Below are positions 48,295 through 58,132 of a DNA stretch of 64,000 nt, piece by piece (the first letter of the stretch is position 1; every line of letters begins with the position of its first letter). The notes under the pieces were generated by a model that searched no databases, was not told where the DNA came from, and saw only the letters and a list, made by a program, of their open reading frames with translations. The stretch comes from Mucilaginibacter sp. PPCGB 2223. GTDB lineage: Bacteria; Bacteroidota; Bacteroidia; Sphingobacteriales; Sphingobacteriaceae. The stretch lies in the NCBI RefSeq assembly GCF_001705515.1, contig NZ_MDJS01000001.1:2294001-2358000 (forward strand), given 5' to 3'. Position numbers and translations under genes: made by a program.

Positions 48295-49124
48295 TTGAAG
48301 GATAAATAGGGCGCAATTTTACGCAAAATTTCGTCATCGAGTATGGCTACCTGGTGCAAATCTTCTACCGAATGATAATTGCCATGCTGCTTGCGGTATT
48401 CGACGATAGCGTTCATTTGTTTAAAATTGAGATATGGAAAAGGGCGCAGGTCATCAACCGCAGCTGTATTGATTGCGATCTTTTTGATATGCGCTGCATT
48501 AACTGACACATGCGGTGCCAACTCGTGGTACTTTGCCGTATCAATCCCATAAATCTCCATCAACTGTTCCTTTTTGATAAAACCGCCTAACTGGGTGCGG
48601 TATTTGACGATGCGCGATGCAAACCCGGCTCCTATACCGCGTACCTGCGTAAGCCTTGCCGAATCGGCCGAGTTGATCTCGATGATCTCGTCGGTCTTTG
48701 TGCTTATAAATTGGTCCGGCAAATTGATATATGGCTCAAGTCGGTTGTAATCTTCGGCCGTAATAGAATAGATTTTTTGAAGGTCGGTCTTGGTATAGAA
48801 CCTGCCGCCTTTGGCCTCGTAGTTTTTTATTATGGCTATCTGTTTGGTACTTAAACCTAATTTGGCCCATTGCCCGGCAGGCAGGTTATTCGGGTCGAAT
48901 TTGAATAGTTCGGGATGTGCATTACCGGCGTCGTCGGCTGCAGGTTTATCCTTCAATTGTGCAGCTAAGGCATTAAATTCTTTAAGGTCCATCACCGGCT
49001 CGTGATGAAACCGCTGCCAGATATAGGGCGCAGCAATAATGAGGCCGATAATGATGAACATCACTACCATACCGTTCCACTCCTTTTTTGTTATCTCAAA
49101 GTAACTTCTAAGCCGCTGTTTCAT
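48291..49124 (-). CDS. Membrane-anchored helix-hairpin-helix protein (ComEA-like)
   Basis: A 277-residue protein with one N-terminal membrane segment (MVVMFIIIGLIIAAPYIW, 19-36) and three helix-hairpin-helix units: near 88-125, at 148-180 (EINSADSARLTQVRGIGAGF) and at 219-255 (INTAAVDDLRPFPYLNFKQM). ComEA-like HhH proteins bind DNA at the membrane during uptake. The extra units and the long N-terminal part make the role uncertain. Divergent from the olsF-like gene with only 54 bases between. Confidence 0.8.
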   Translation of the reverse strand: MKQRLRSYFEITKKEWNGMVVMFIIIGLIIAAPYIWQRFHHEPVMDLKEFNALAAQLKDKPAADDAGNAHPELFKFDPNNLPAGQWAKLGLSTKQIAIIKNYEAKGGRFYTKTDLQKIYSITAEDYNRLEPYINLPDQFISTKTDEIIEINSADSARLTQVRGIGAGFASRIVKYRTQLGGFIKKEQLMEIYGIDTAKYHELAPHVSVNAAHIKKIAINTAAVDDLRPFPYLNFKQMNAIVEYRKQHGNYHSVEDLHQVAILDDEILRKIAPYLSFK

Positions 49125-49178
49125 GCAATGCCCTGCAATTAGCCAAATAATAGATATTTTTGTGCGAACAACACACCC

Positions 49179-50936
49179 ATGAAGATAATAACCCGCGCCG
49201 AATTTGCAAAAGCCACCAAATTAGATAAGTTACGATTGCCTGGTTTGGCGGCCTTGCTGATGGAGGTGATGAAGATAAACCAGGTAAACGAGCTTTTTGC
49301 TGCTGCACAACCAAAGCAAGGCCCCGAGTTTGTGGATGCTATTTTAGAGGGTTGCGGCGTATCGATCGATTTTGACGAAAACGAGCTGAAAAACATTCCC
49401 ACCGAAGGTGGTTTTATAGCCATCGCCAACCATCCCTACGGCGGTATCGAAGGCATGGTGTTGCTCAAACTGCTATGCATGGTAAGGCCCGATGCCAAGC
49501 TGATGGCCAACTTCCTGCTAAAAAAGATCCCTAACCTGAGCAACTATTTTATTGCGGTAAACCCCTTCGAGAACATCGAGCATTCATCCAGCATCAGCGG
49601 CATTAAAAACACGCTCGAGCTTTTACAGAACGGTACGCCCATTGGCATCTTCCCGGCCGGTGAGGTATCCACCTTTCATTTCGAAACCCAACAGGTGACC
49701 GATAAAAAATGGCACCCGGTTGTAGGCAAGCTTATCGCCAAGGCTGGTTTACCCGTAGTACCCATCTATTTTCATGGCAACAACGGGGTATTGTTCAATT
49801 TGCTGAGCATGATCCACCCGAGCCTGCGCACGGCCAAGCTGCCTTCGGAGTTGTTCAACAAACAGGGGCATACCATTAAGCTGCGCATCGGCAAACCCAT
49901 ACAACTTGCCGACATCCCATACAACGGCAACACCACCAAACTGCTTAACTTTTTAAGGGCGAAAACGTATGCCTTAGGCGCGGGATTGGAAGATGACAAA
50001 CGCCTGTTCAGAAAGCGCCGTAATATCTTTAAGATAAAAAAACGCCCCCAACCCGTTATTACCGAGACGCCTGCCGCCATTTTAGAAAAAGAGGTTGACG
50101 CTCTGCGCGATGAGCACAGCGTTTGGGTAGAAAAACAATACGAGGTTTTCATCACACCAACATCGACCATTCCAAACGTCATCCGCGAAATAGGCCGCCT
50201 GCGCGAGATCACCTTTCGCGAGATTGGTGAAGGCAGCAACAAAAGCATCGACCTCGACGAATACGATATTTACTATAACCAGCTTTTTATCTGGGATAAC
50301 GAGGCTAAGATGATCGTCGGCGCGTACCGCATCGGCCTGGGCGATGAGATATTCTACAGCCTGGGCAAAAAGGGTTTCTATACGGCCGAACTGTTCAAGA
50401 TCAAAGGGCAGTTTACCCCGGTATTGAAGCAAAGCCTCGAACTTGGCCGCTCGTTCATCCGTAAGGAATACCAGCAAAAGCCGCTGCCCTTGTTCCTGCT
50501 ATGGAAAGGCATTTTGAAATACCTCATCGATAATCCGCGGTACCGTTACCTTATCGGGCCGGTAAGCATCAGCAACAGCTTCTCAAAATTCTCCAAGTCG
50601 CTCATCGTCGACTATATCTACCGCAACCATTTCGACCACGAAATGGCGCAGTATGTAAAACCTCACAAAAAATTCAAGGTCGATCTGTCGCACATCGATA
50701 CCGACCTGCTTTTAGAGGGCGAGGAAAGTTTCAAGAGCATCGATAAGCTGATTGACGAGGTAGAAACCCGCACCCTCAAAGTACCGGTACTGCTGCGCCA
50801 GTACATCGCGCTTAACGCCAAGATCATCTGCTTCAACATCGACCCTAAATTTGCCGACTGCCTGGATGGCTTCCTGGTGCTCGATCTGGAAAAGGTGCCC
50901 CATGAGATGCTGGAGAAACTGGGGAAGAATCTTTAA
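49179..50936 (+). CDS. Bifunctional acyltransferase, OlsF-like (PlsC domain plus GNAT domain)
   Basis: A 585-residue fusion. Residues about 60-270 are a PlsC-type O-acyltransferase: FIAIANHPYGGIEGM holds the His motif and IGIFPAGEVSTF the second acceptor motif. The His-x5-Asp form has Glu in place of Asp. Residues about 310-545 are a GNAT/OlsB-type N-acyltransferase (REITFREIGEGSNKSIDLDE; LFIWDNEAKMIVGAYRIG). OlsF of Serratia and Flavobacterium makes ornithine lipids with both activities; a glycine lipid product is also possible in this phylum. Divergently transcribed from the HhH gene. Confidence 0.8.
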   Translation: MKIITRAEFAKATKLDKLRLPGLAALLMEVMKINQVNELFAAAQPKQGPEFVDAILEGCGVSIDFDENELKNIPTEGGFIAIANHPYGGIEGMVLLKLLCMVRPDAKLMANFLLKKIPNLSNYFIAVNPFENIEHSSSISGIKNTLELLQNGTPIGIFPAGEVSTFHFETQQVTDKKWHPVVGKLIAKAGLPVVPIYFHGNNGVLFNLLSMIHPSLRTAKLPSELFNKQGHTIKLRIGKPIQLADIPYNGNTTKLLNFLRAKTYALGAGLEDDKRLFRKRRNIFKIKKRPQPVITETPAAILEKEVDALRDEHSVWVEKQYEVFITPTSTIPNVIREIGRLREITFREIGEGSNKSIDLDEYDIYYNQLFIWDNEAKMIVGAYRIGLGDEIFYSLGKKGFYTAELFKIKGQFTPVLKQSLELGRSFIRKEYQQKPLPLFLLWKGILKYLIDNPRYRYLIGPVSISNSFSKFSKSLIVDYIYRNHFDHEMAQYVKPHKKFKVDLSHIDTDLLLEGEESFKSIDKLIDEVETRTLKVPVLLRQYIALNAKIICFNIDPKFADCLDGFLVLDLEKVPHEMLEKLGKNL

Positions 50937-50981
50937 CCCCTCCCGTCCCCTAAAGGGGAGGCTTTTGAAAATCATATTACC

Positions 50982-51018
50982 ATAAAGGCCCGGTTGAATC
51001 TCTCAACCGGGCCTTTAT
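50982..51018. terminator. Bidirectional terminator between olsF-like gene and TonB receptor
   Basis: Perfect 16-base stem (ATAAAGGCCCGGTTGA and its complement) with a five-base loop, A- and T-rich on both flanks, placed between two convergent genes. Confidence 0.93.
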
Positions 51019-51059
51019 ATTTTTAGAACCCTCTCCTAAAGGAGAGGGTTGGGTGAGGT

Positions 51060-54000
51060 TTAGAAGCTATACCGTACGCCCAATTGCATTTGGTAACGCG
51101 AAGTCAACAGGTCAACCTGGTATGGTACGCCCGGATCGGTCCAGGTGTAGGTTGGATATGTTGTCGGGATGTTAGCAAAAGCAGGGGTTACTTTCGGAGC
51201 CAAACCTATACTTGCTGTTGAGTTGAACGTGTTCGACGAGAAGTAGTAGTGTCCCCAATCTTTATTCAACAGGTTGGTCAGGTTAATGATGTCGTAAGTA
51301 ATGGTAATAACTTGTTTGTGTTTGGTACCGAAGTTGAAGTCCTGAGTGAAGCGGAAATCCAGATCGGTGTTCCATGGTGTGTGGGCAGCGTTACGCTCTG
51401 TAAACTGGCCGCGGCGCGAGCTCAGGTACGGGTTGCTGTCGATATACTGATCGAAAGCTGCCGCCATTGCTGTTTCGGCCGCCGATGGTGTAGTAGGTGT
51501 TGTGCTGAACAATTTGATGGTTTCGCCTGCGTTCGGGATGTAAGCTACGTTGATCTGTTGGCCGGTGCCGTCGATAGCGGTGTTATAGAAACCGTAAGTA
51601 TACGGGTTACCCGATTGAGCGCTGAAGAAGAAGGTAAAATTTGATACCAGGCTCTTGGTAGCACCCCATGCCAAACGGTAGTTAATAGTTGAAACGATAC
51701 GGTGACGGATATCAAAGTTCGAGAAAGCTTCCTGCGGATTATTAGGGTTGGCGGCCTGGTTTAACTGCCAGTTCGACTCCATCGAGTTACGGATACCGTT
51801 GGTTACGTCTTTCGATTCGCCATAGGTATAGGCAACGTTGGCATCTAAACCGCCAATGGTTTTAGCAACCTGCGCGGTAATGCTGTAACGGTGACCCTGG
51901 TTGGTGTTCGATAATTCGTAAGCGTTGGTAAAGTTAGCCGAAGGCTTGGTGTTTACAAATATCGGCTGCTGGTGCTGGGTATCGTATGGATAATAAGCGA
52001 CCTGGTCGGTAGTGTTAACCTGCTGGAACTTCAGATCGCGGATAACGTCGGTATAGATACCTTCCAAAGTAAATCTCCACTGATCGGCAGTTTTAAAGTC
52101 AACCGCTAAGTTGCTTCTCCAAACCTGTGGCATTTTAAAGTTGTTATCGATCATATCCACCTGGGTAGCGCCGGCGCTGTTGGTAGTCTGCCCCTGCTGG
52201 TTAACAAAACTTAAACCGCCGATAGGCGAAGCATGGATCAGGTCGCTTGGCAGGAATGGGTTGAAACCCGTTTTTTTATCATAAGCACCAAAAGTGGTAC
52301 CGTTGTTGTAGAATGCATAACCAAACCATGCAAATGGCACGCGGCCGGTGAAGCTGCCGGTTCCGCCGCGCAGGATCACGCTCTGATCGCCGTTGATATC
52401 GTAGTTGAACGATACGCGTGGGTTGATCTGGGCGTTGCCTAAATAGTTGTTTTTGATATCGGCAGGTTTAGTGTAAGTAAAGGTTGTACCGTAGTTAGGA
52501 TCGGCAGCAGCGCTGGTAGTTTTAGCAGCTAAAGGTTGCTTTGTCGGGATATCGGCATAATCCAAACGTATACCTGCGGTAATTTTCAGGTTATCGGTAG
52601 CCTGGATCTCATCCTGAGCATAAGCGCTCCACAGGTTAACATTGAACTGAGCCGATGGGTTGGCCAGGATGTTATCTCGGGTGTTCGACTGGTAATCCGA
52701 ATAGTAGTAGTTAGCGCGTACACGCGAAGGTACGAATGCTGTTACGGTAGCGGGGTTCGAGTTGTAAACGCCGGTAAATTTATCGATGCTGCCAAAAGCT
52801 ACACGGCCGTTCCACGCGTTTACGAAGTTATAAGTGATATCGTAAAACTCATTGTGTGTACCAAAAGTGAAGTTATTGATGCCTTTGGTCCAGGTTAAGT
52901 TATCGGTAAACTCTTTTGTTTTTTGGTGCATATCAAAAATAGCGCCTTCGCGGTCGGTACCCATAAAGATGGTAGTACCAGGGGTGCGGCCGGCAATTTC
53001 GATCTGCGGTAACGACGGATCAGAGTTTGGCGAGCGGTAATCGTGAACGTTTGAGTACCCTAATACCAGGTTATTGTGTAGGTTGTTTGATATCTGCGAT
53101 TTTAACTCGGCAACAAACGAAGTTGAGTTGTTGTTCGAGGTATAGTCGATGCCGCTGAAACGGAAATTGGCACCATCGCGCTCTAAGTTAGTTGCTTGCG
53201 AAGTGATGGTGTTGTTGCGCAGGGTAAGCTGGTTTTTATCGTTGATGTTCCAGTCTAAACGATTAAAAAACTTGTTCGAGTTCGAGAAGATCGTGGTATT
53301 ATCATAAGTGCCTGGGCTTATACCGCCTGTATATGCAGTAAAGGCAGTTGCAAGGTCTTTAGCATCCTGTAAAGAAAGGATAGCGGCCGAACCGGCGGTA
53401 CCTGCGCCACTGATCACCGGATCCTGGCGGCGTGAGATCTCTTCGTTGGTAAAGAAGAACAATTTATCTTTGATCAACGGGAAACCTACGCGGAAACCTG
53501 CGTTATAATCGTGAAATTCGCTTGGCTCACTGCCGCCGTCACCGCCCGAAAGAACAGGAGCGTTGTTCGGGCCAACCATAAAAGCACCGCGGCCATAACC
53601 ATAAACCGAACCGGTAACAGTATTTGTACCGCTGCGGGTAACCGCATTGATCGAACCGCCTAATACGTTACCGATCTTGATATCGTAAGGAGCAACTAAA
53701 ACCTGTACGTCCTGGATAGCGTCTAACGATACCGGGCTGGTACGGGTACTGCTGCCTACCGAACCGCTTTGGTTGGTTTGGCCACCCAGCGAAGGGCTGA
53801 AACCGATAGCATCGTTATTGATGGCACCGTCTAACGTTAAGTTATTGTAACGGAAGTTGGTACCCTGGAACGAGTTGTTGGCGCTTTGCGGCGTAATACG
53901 GGTAATATCGGTCAGGCTGCGGTTGATAGCCGGTACACGGCGTAATTGTGCCTGGCTAACATTGGTGCCTGCACCATTCTTGGTGGCGCCGCCAACTACT

Positions 54001-54356
54001 GTAACCGCTTTTAACTCGGTAGTGGCATCGGTCATTTTAAAGTTATAGGTAGCGTTCCCTAAAGTGATGGTGAGATCGGTACGCTCTTCCTTTTTAAAAC
54101 CGATAAAGCTGGCGGTAATTGTATAAGGGCCGCCCGGATTAACGTTGGGGATAGAGTAACGACCATCAATGTTGGTTTGGGCACCATAATGCGTACCCGT
54201 GCTTGTGTTGGTTACATATACAGATACACCTGGCATTGCCGCGCCTTTTTGGTCGACAATTTTACCACTGATGGTTGCGCTGGTGATCTGTGCATTTGCT
54301 ACACCGGCTATAGCGAGGATGATGCCGGTTAACATTAAGATGTAAAGCTTTTTCAT
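51060..54356 (-). CDS. TonB-dependent receptor with carboxypeptidase-regulatory-like N-terminal domain
   Basis: A 1098-residue outer membrane protein. A signal peptide (LYILMLTGIILAIAGVANAQ) precedes a CarboxypepD_reg-like beta-sandwich (SGKIVDQKGAAMPGVSVYVT), then a plug domain (LTDITRITPQSANNSFQGTN) and a long beta-barrel ending in YQMQLGVRYSF with the terminal Phe needed for outer membrane assembly. The Oar-like organisation suggests uptake or export of a large ligand. No SusD partner is adjacent, so it is not a typical polysaccharide utilisation locus. Confidence 0.93.
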   Translation of the reverse strand: MKKLYILMLTGIILAIAGVANAQITSATISGKIVDQKGAAMPGVSVYVTNTSTGTHYGAQTNIDGRYSIPNVNPGGPYTITASFIGFKKEERTDLTITLGNATYNFKMTDATTELKAVTVVGGATKNGAGTNVSQAQLRRVPAINRSLTDITRITPQSANNSFQGTNFRYNNLTLDGAINNDAIGFSPSLGGQTNQSGSVGSSTRTSPVSLDAIQDVQVLVAPYDIKIGNVLGGSINAVTRSGTNTVTGSVYGYGRGAFMVGPNNAPVLSGGDGGSEPSEFHDYNAGFRVGFPLIKDKLFFFTNEEISRRQDPVISGAGTAGSAAILSLQDAKDLATAFTAYTGGISPGTYDNTTIFSNSNKFFNRLDWNINDKNQLTLRNNTITSQATNLERDGANFRFSGIDYTSNNNSTSFVAELKSQISNNLHNNLVLGYSNVHDYRSPNSDPSLPQIEIAGRTPGTTIFMGTDREGAIFDMHQKTKEFTDNLTWTKGINNFTFGTHNEFYDITYNFVNAWNGRVAFGSIDKFTGVYNSNPATVTAFVPSRVRANYYYSDYQSNTRDNILANPSAQFNVNLWSAYAQDEIQATDNLKITAGIRLDYADIPTKQPLAAKTTSAAADPNYGTTFTYTKPADIKNNYLGNAQINPRVSFNYDINGDQSVILRGGTGSFTGRVPFAWFGYAFYNNGTTFGAYDKKTGFNPFLPSDLIHASPIGGLSFVNQQGQTTNSAGATQVDMIDNNFKMPQVWRSNLAVDFKTADQWRFTLEGIYTDVIRDLKFQQVNTTDQVAYYPYDTQHQQPIFVNTKPSANFTNAYELSNTNQGHRYSITAQVAKTIGGLDANVAYTYGESKDVTNGIRNSMESNWQLNQAANPNNPQEAFSNFDIRHRIVSTINYRLAWGATKSLVSNFTFFFSAQSGNPYTYGFYNTAIDGTGQQINVAYIPNAGETIKLFSTTPTTPSAAETAMAAAFDQYIDSNPYLSSRRGQFTERNAAHTPWNTDLDFRFTQDFNFGTKHKQVITITYDIINLTNLLNKDWGHYYFSSNTFNSTASIGLAPKVTPAFANIPTTYPTYTWTDPGVPYQVDLLTSRYQMQLGVRYSF

Positions 54357-54529
54357 TTATGGTTTGATTTTACCACAAAGGTTGCCTTAACACATTAAGT
54401 CTATGTTAACGGTAGATTATTTTTAGAGGAAATTGATAGCAGGATTTTAATGTAATTTCAATATCTTGTTTACATTAATTTAACACAGCTTTTCTTTACC
54501 CGCAATAACTACTTACTACCCACTGCTTA

Positions 54530-55054
54530 TCAGTACCTGATCTTCAGCCTGATCAGTATAAAATGCAGCAGCCAGACAGGGCCAATGAGCAGGAATTTGA
54601 TATCATCAAAGAACGAAGGTTTTTTACCCTCTATTTTATGACCGATGAACTGCCCTATCCACGCCGCGACGAACAGCACCAGGCACGATAACCACAACGC
54701 CGGGCCGCCGGTTTTGGCCCATTGCTCTAAAACGATGATCATATAAGTAAAACCAAACACAATCAGCAGCATAAAATACGACAGGATGGGCGAAAGCTTA
54801 TAGTAATAGTAGATTGAAAACGCGATCAGGAACGAGGCCCAGTTTAAAAAACCGTTATACTGGCCCAAAAAGTTAAGATGCGGAAAAGGTATGGCCCATA
54901 TCAACCCCAGTAAACTAAATACAATGGTCGGCACGCATATCCAGTGGATCAACTCATTGGTTTTGTTCTGATGGCTCTCGGCATATTTGTCGAAGTAAAT
55001 ATCGACAGGGCGTTTCGCTGTATCGGTCTGGGCGGGTTTGTTCTTTGCGGCCAT
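54530..55054 (-). CDS. DUF962 (Mpo1/YGL010w-like) membrane protein
   Basis: A 174-residue protein with four predicted membrane segments. IYFDKYAESHQNKTNELIHW contains the conserved His residues of the family and GQFIGHKIEGKKPSFFDDIK a second conserved His motif. In yeast the relative Mpo1 is an iron-dependent dioxygenase acting on 2-hydroxy fatty acids; that function here is inference. Alone in its transcription unit. Confidence 0.87.
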   Translation of the reverse strand: MAAKNKPAQTDTAKRPVDIYFDKYAESHQNKTNELIHWICVPTIVFSLLGLIWAIPFPHLNFLGQYNGFLNWASFLIAFSIYYYYKLSPILSYFMLLIVFGFTYMIIVLEQWAKTGGPALWLSCLVLFVAAWIGQFIGHKIEGKKPSFFDDIKFLLIGPVWLLHFILIRLKIRY

Positions 55055-55451
55055 TACAATTGGTTTGGGATCGTAAAATTACAGAAAAAATTTCAGGCGG
55101 GCTGCGACTTTATTTGGCCTTCGCTTTATGATTCCTGCCACGGGGGCACATGGGTATTTATGGGTATTTTTGCATCACTTCAGGCTCTAACCCTTTCCAT
55201 TCGCGCTAAACGCACTTCAATATTTCACCCCCATCAGGCACTTGGGTATCATATGGGAGTTTATGGGTATACCCATATTTTGCTTTCTGTTTATCAATTT
55301 CTCAGAAAATATCGCGTTTCACATTCCTACAATTTACGCATAAATCCTGTCTTATCCAAAACAAAGCCCACAAAAAAGCCCGGCTTACACCAGGCTATGA
55401 ATATTTTCACAAAGTCTCCCCTACCGGGGGAGATTTAGAGCGTGCTGGCTG
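55055..55451. other. Intergenic region with repeated ATGGGTAT words
   Basis: No gene is supported. ATGGGTAT or TTGGGTAT occurs four times between 55148 and 55272, two copies ten bases apart, and TATGGGTATACCCATA at 55263-55278 is a 16-base palindrome. On the minus strand a short open stretch ends at 55077 with coding-like composition but no start. Confidence 0.5.
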
Positions 55452-57017
55452 CTACTTCGCAAACGCTACCGACCGGGTTTCCCTGATCACCGTAACCTTG
55501 ATCTGGCCCGGGTAGGTCATCTCGGTTTGGATACGGTTCGAGATATCGGCAGCCAGTATTTCCGACTGTGCATCGGTTATCTTTTCGCTTTCAACCACCA
55601 CGCGCAGTTCGCGGCCGGCCTGTATAGCGAAAGTCTTTTCAACGCCCGGGTACGATAGCGCCAGTTCTTCCAGCTCTTTCAAACGTTTGATATAGCTTTC
55701 AACCACCTCGCGGCGTGCACCCGGACGCGCGCCCGATATCGCATCGCAAGCCTGGATGATCGGCGATATCATCGAGGTCATCTCGATCTCGTCGTGGTGA
55801 GCACCTATGGCATTGCAAACTTCGGGGTTCTCTTTATATTTCTCGGCCAGCTGCATACCCAAAATAGCATGCGGCAGTTCCGGGTTGTCATCAGGCACTT
55901 TGCCAATGTCGTGCAGTAAGCCTGCGCGTTTGGCCAATTTTACGTTCAAACCTAATTCTGCTGCCATGGTAGCGCAAAAGTTGGCAACCTCGCGGCTGTG
56001 CTGCAGCAAATTTTGCCCGTACGACGAACGGTAGCGCATACGGCCCACCATCCTGATGAGCTCGGGGTGCAGGCCGTGGATGCCCAGGTCGATCACGGTG
56101 CGCTCGCCTATCTCCACGATCTCTTCTTCTATCTGTTTTTTAGTTTTGGCAACCACCTCTTCAATGCGCGCCGGGTGGATACGTCCGTCGGTTACCAAAC
56201 GGTGCATAGCCAGGCGGGCTATTTCGCGGCGAACCGGGTCAAACCCCGAAAGGATGATCGCTTCCGGTGTATCGTCAACAATGATCTCGATACCTGTAGC
56301 GGCTTCAAGCGCACGGATGTTACGGCCTTCTCTGCCAATGATACGGCCCTTAACCTCATCGTTATCGATGTTGAAGATCGAAACCGTATTCTCGATAGCG
56401 CTTTCGGTAGCGGTACGCTGTATAGTTTGGATAACAACCTTTTTAGCTTCCTTAACCGCGGTCAGTTTGGCTTCATCAACAATGTCCTTGATCTGCATCA
56501 TGGCCTTGGTGCGGGCTTCTTCGCGCAGGTTATCTACCAATTGGTTCTTGGCTTCTTCAGCCGAAAGGCCGGCAATATTCTCCAACTGCTCAATATGCTG
56601 GCTTTTCAAAGCCTCAACCTCTTCCTGCTTTTTAAGGGCAAGCTCAGTTTGTTTTTCGAGGTTTTTACGAACGTTCTCCAATTCCTGGTCCTTACGGTTA
56701 GCGTTCTCCAGTTTCTGGTTAAGCGATTGCTCTTTTTGTTTAATGCCGTTCTCGCGCTGGCTTATCGCATTGTTCTTACCGCTTATCTCCTGCTCGTGCT
56801 CGGCCTTCATCTGCAAAAACTTCTCTTTTGCTTCCAGCAAGCGGTTCTTTTTGAGCAATTCGGCTTCGTTCTCAGCCTCTTTTAAAATCTTTTTAACTTT
56901 ATTTTGAGCGGCTGCCTCCTGGTCTTTAAAAAGCTTCCGCAGAAAGAAGCGGCCTATGGGAACGCCTGCTCCAACGCCTACCAGCAGCCCGATAATTAAG
57001 TATAGTATATTATTCAT
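55452..57017 (-). CDS. rny: Ribonuclease Y
   Basis: A 521-residue membrane-bound endoribonuclease that starts mRNA decay. One N-terminal membrane helix ([20 protein letters not shown]), a long coiled coil to about residue 190, a KH domain ([20 protein letters not shown]) and an HD domain ([28 protein letters not shown] with the metal His-Asp). Length matches the family. It is downstream of zapA and the 6S-like RNA. Confidence 0.96.
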   Translation of the reverse strand: MNNILYLIIGLLVGVGAGVPIGRFFLRKLFKDQEAAAQNKVKKILKEAENEAELLKKNRLLEAKEKFLQMKAEHEQEISGKNNAISQRENGIKQKEQSLNQKLENANRKDQELENVRKNLEKQTELALKKQEEVEALKSQHIEQLENIAGLSAEEAKNQLVDNLREEARTKAMMQIKDIVDEAKLTAVKEAKKVVIQTIQRTATESAIENTVSIFNIDNDEVKGRIIGREGRNIRALEAATGIEIIVDDTPEAIILSGFDPVRREIARLAMHRLVTDGRIHPARIEEVVAKTKKQIEEEIVEIGERTVIDLGIHGLHPELIRMVGRMRYRSSYGQNLLQHSREVANFCATMAAELGLNVKLAKRAGLLHDIGKVPDDNPELPHAILGMQLAEKYKENPEVCNAIGAHHDEIEMTSMISPIIQACDAISGARPGARREVVESYIKRLKELEELALSYPGVEKTFAIQAGRELRVVVESEKITDAQSEILAADISNRIQTEMTYPGQIKVTVIRETRSVAFAK

Positions 57018-57035
57018 GATATAATTGGTGTAAAT

Positions 57036-57210
57036 AAAAAAACCGCAACTAAATTTTTAAGCTTCATGTATTATTAAACTTCGATTAAATAGCCGGAAGT
57101 TAAGCCATCGCCAGATTTTTATTACTAAATGGCGTACGCTTTCTCACCTCCTTTAATATTGAAGTGTTAAGTTTTTAAATAGTGAAACTTAAAAAAATTT
57201 AACTGCGGTT
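57036..57210 (-). ncRNA. ssrS: 6S RNA candidate (ssrS-like)
   Basis: About 175 bases. The 5' end AACCGCAGTTAAATTTTT pairs with the 3' end AAAAATTTAGTTGCGGTT and beyond, as a roughly 26-pair closing stem with wobble pairs, followed by seven T. Inside are a bubble (CTATTTAAAAAC opposite TAATACA), then TTAACACTTC/GAAGTTTAA, GGAGGT/ACTTCC and CGCCA/TGGCG helices up to a small loop. This rod with a central bubble is the 6S design, which mimics an open promoter. It sits next to zapA, as 6S genes do in other phyla. Confidence 0.75.
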
Positions 57211-57246
57211 AAATCTTTATTTGCTCGTTTATATGTATAAAGAACG

Positions 57247-57540
57247 TTACTGCTTCGAAAAAAACTCGGTTAACAAGTGATCAAGCTGATACACTTTCTC
57301 CGCTACCTGCGTATCATCGGCACCAACGCGTTTTTCGGCCTTTAACGCCGATGTTGCGAAGTGCAGTACACACATGGACAACAGGTCCTGTTTATCTTTA
57401 ACCGCGTAATTTTCCTGGTATTCTTTTACCCGGTCGTTGATCAATTTAGCCGCTCTACGTATTATTTCTTCCTCTTCCATGTTTACCTTTAAAGGGTAAA
57501 CTCTGTCAGCAATATTTATTTTTATGGAGATTTCTCCCAT
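57247..57540 (-). CDS. zapA: Cell division protein ZapA
   Basis: A 97-residue protein. ISIKINIADRVYPLKVNMEE is the N-terminal ZapA domain, EEIIRRAAKLINDRVKEYQE and the rest a long helix for dimerisation. ZapA promotes FtsZ filament bundling. The coiled-coil gene upstream (26 bases) is its probable partner. Confidence 0.92.
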   Translation of the reverse strand: MGEISIKINIADRVYPLKVNMEEEEIIRRAAKLINDRVKEYQENYAVKDKQDLLSMCVLHFATSALKAEKRVGADDTQVAEKVYQLDHLLTEFFSKQ

Positions 57541-57566
57541 TGAGCTATTTCACTTATTCCTCCGTG

Positions 57567-57857
57567 TTACTTTTTGAGCAACACAATACATTTATCTATT
57601 TCCCGCACAAATTCGTTAATTTTTTGCTTGATGTCAAGGGTTTTTTCATTTGTTTCCGAAAACGACTTGGCAAGCTTCACTACACGAAGCTTCTCATCAA
57701 ACTCTTTATTTTTTTCTTTGCTGATGTTCAGGGCTACTTTTAACGATTCATTTTCCAGTTTTAACAGATCGTTTTCTTCCTGTAACGCCGCGCAAAGCTC
57801 TATCAGTCTTTCTGTTTTTTCTACAACTATGTCTAATTGCTCAGCTAATACAGCCAT
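57567..57857 (-). CDS. Coiled-coil protein, ZapB-like
   Basis: A 96-residue protein that is almost entirely a heptad-repeat helix (EKTERLIELCAALQEENDLL; EKNKEFDEKLRVVKLAKSF). No catalytic motif. The place directly upstream of zapA and the size suggest a ZapB-like factor linking ZapA to the division ring; this is inference. Confidence 0.7.
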   Translation of the reverse strand: MAVLAEQLDIVVEKTERLIELCAALQEENDLLKLENESLKVALNISKEKNKEFDEKLRVVKLAKSFSETNEKTLDIKQKINEFVREIDKCIVLLKK

Positions 57858-58066
57858 TGTTGGTATTCGTTATTTTGGTTATTTGTTATCAGGTACTGAG
57901 CTATCAGTCAAATTTTATTTTTTATTCAGTTAACAAATATCCTAATAAATTAACATTATAAAAAATTGGACAGACGAAAGTTAATGCGATAGGTTAATGT
58001 ATATGTCCCATAAAGGCAATATCAGTGAATTAATGATATTGACGTTTATTTTAATTGATTTAAATT

Positions 58067-58114
58067 CTCGCGAAGTCGCTAAGAGTAAGCTTTAAAAACT
58101 TTGCACCTTTGCGT
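58067..58114. repeat. Small period-8 inverted array near pheT
   Basis: CGCGAAGT and CGCTAAGA lie 8 bases apart; CTTTGC occurs at 58099 and 58107. The AAG and CTT words are complementary. Similar CTTTGCG runs are common in Bacteroidota intergenic DNA. Confidence 0.55.
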
Positions 58115-58132
58115 GAATTAATAAGATGTTTT

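Noticed and set aside
54944..55438. A 164-codon plus-strand frame
   Set aside because: Its first part is antisense to the DUF962 gene and the rest has no recognisable protein features.
55998..56907. Two long plus-strand frames of 283 and 295 codons opposite rny
   Set aside because: They are antisense to the coiled-coil and KH region of ribonuclease Y, a known artefact of Lys/Glu-rich coiled-coil coding; the proteins show no domain and only low-complexity Ser/Leu runs.
57060..57160. A 15-codon frame with a GTG start inside the 6S-like RNA after GGAGG
   Set aside because: No spacing between the SD-like site and GTG, and the sequence is better explained by the RNA helices.
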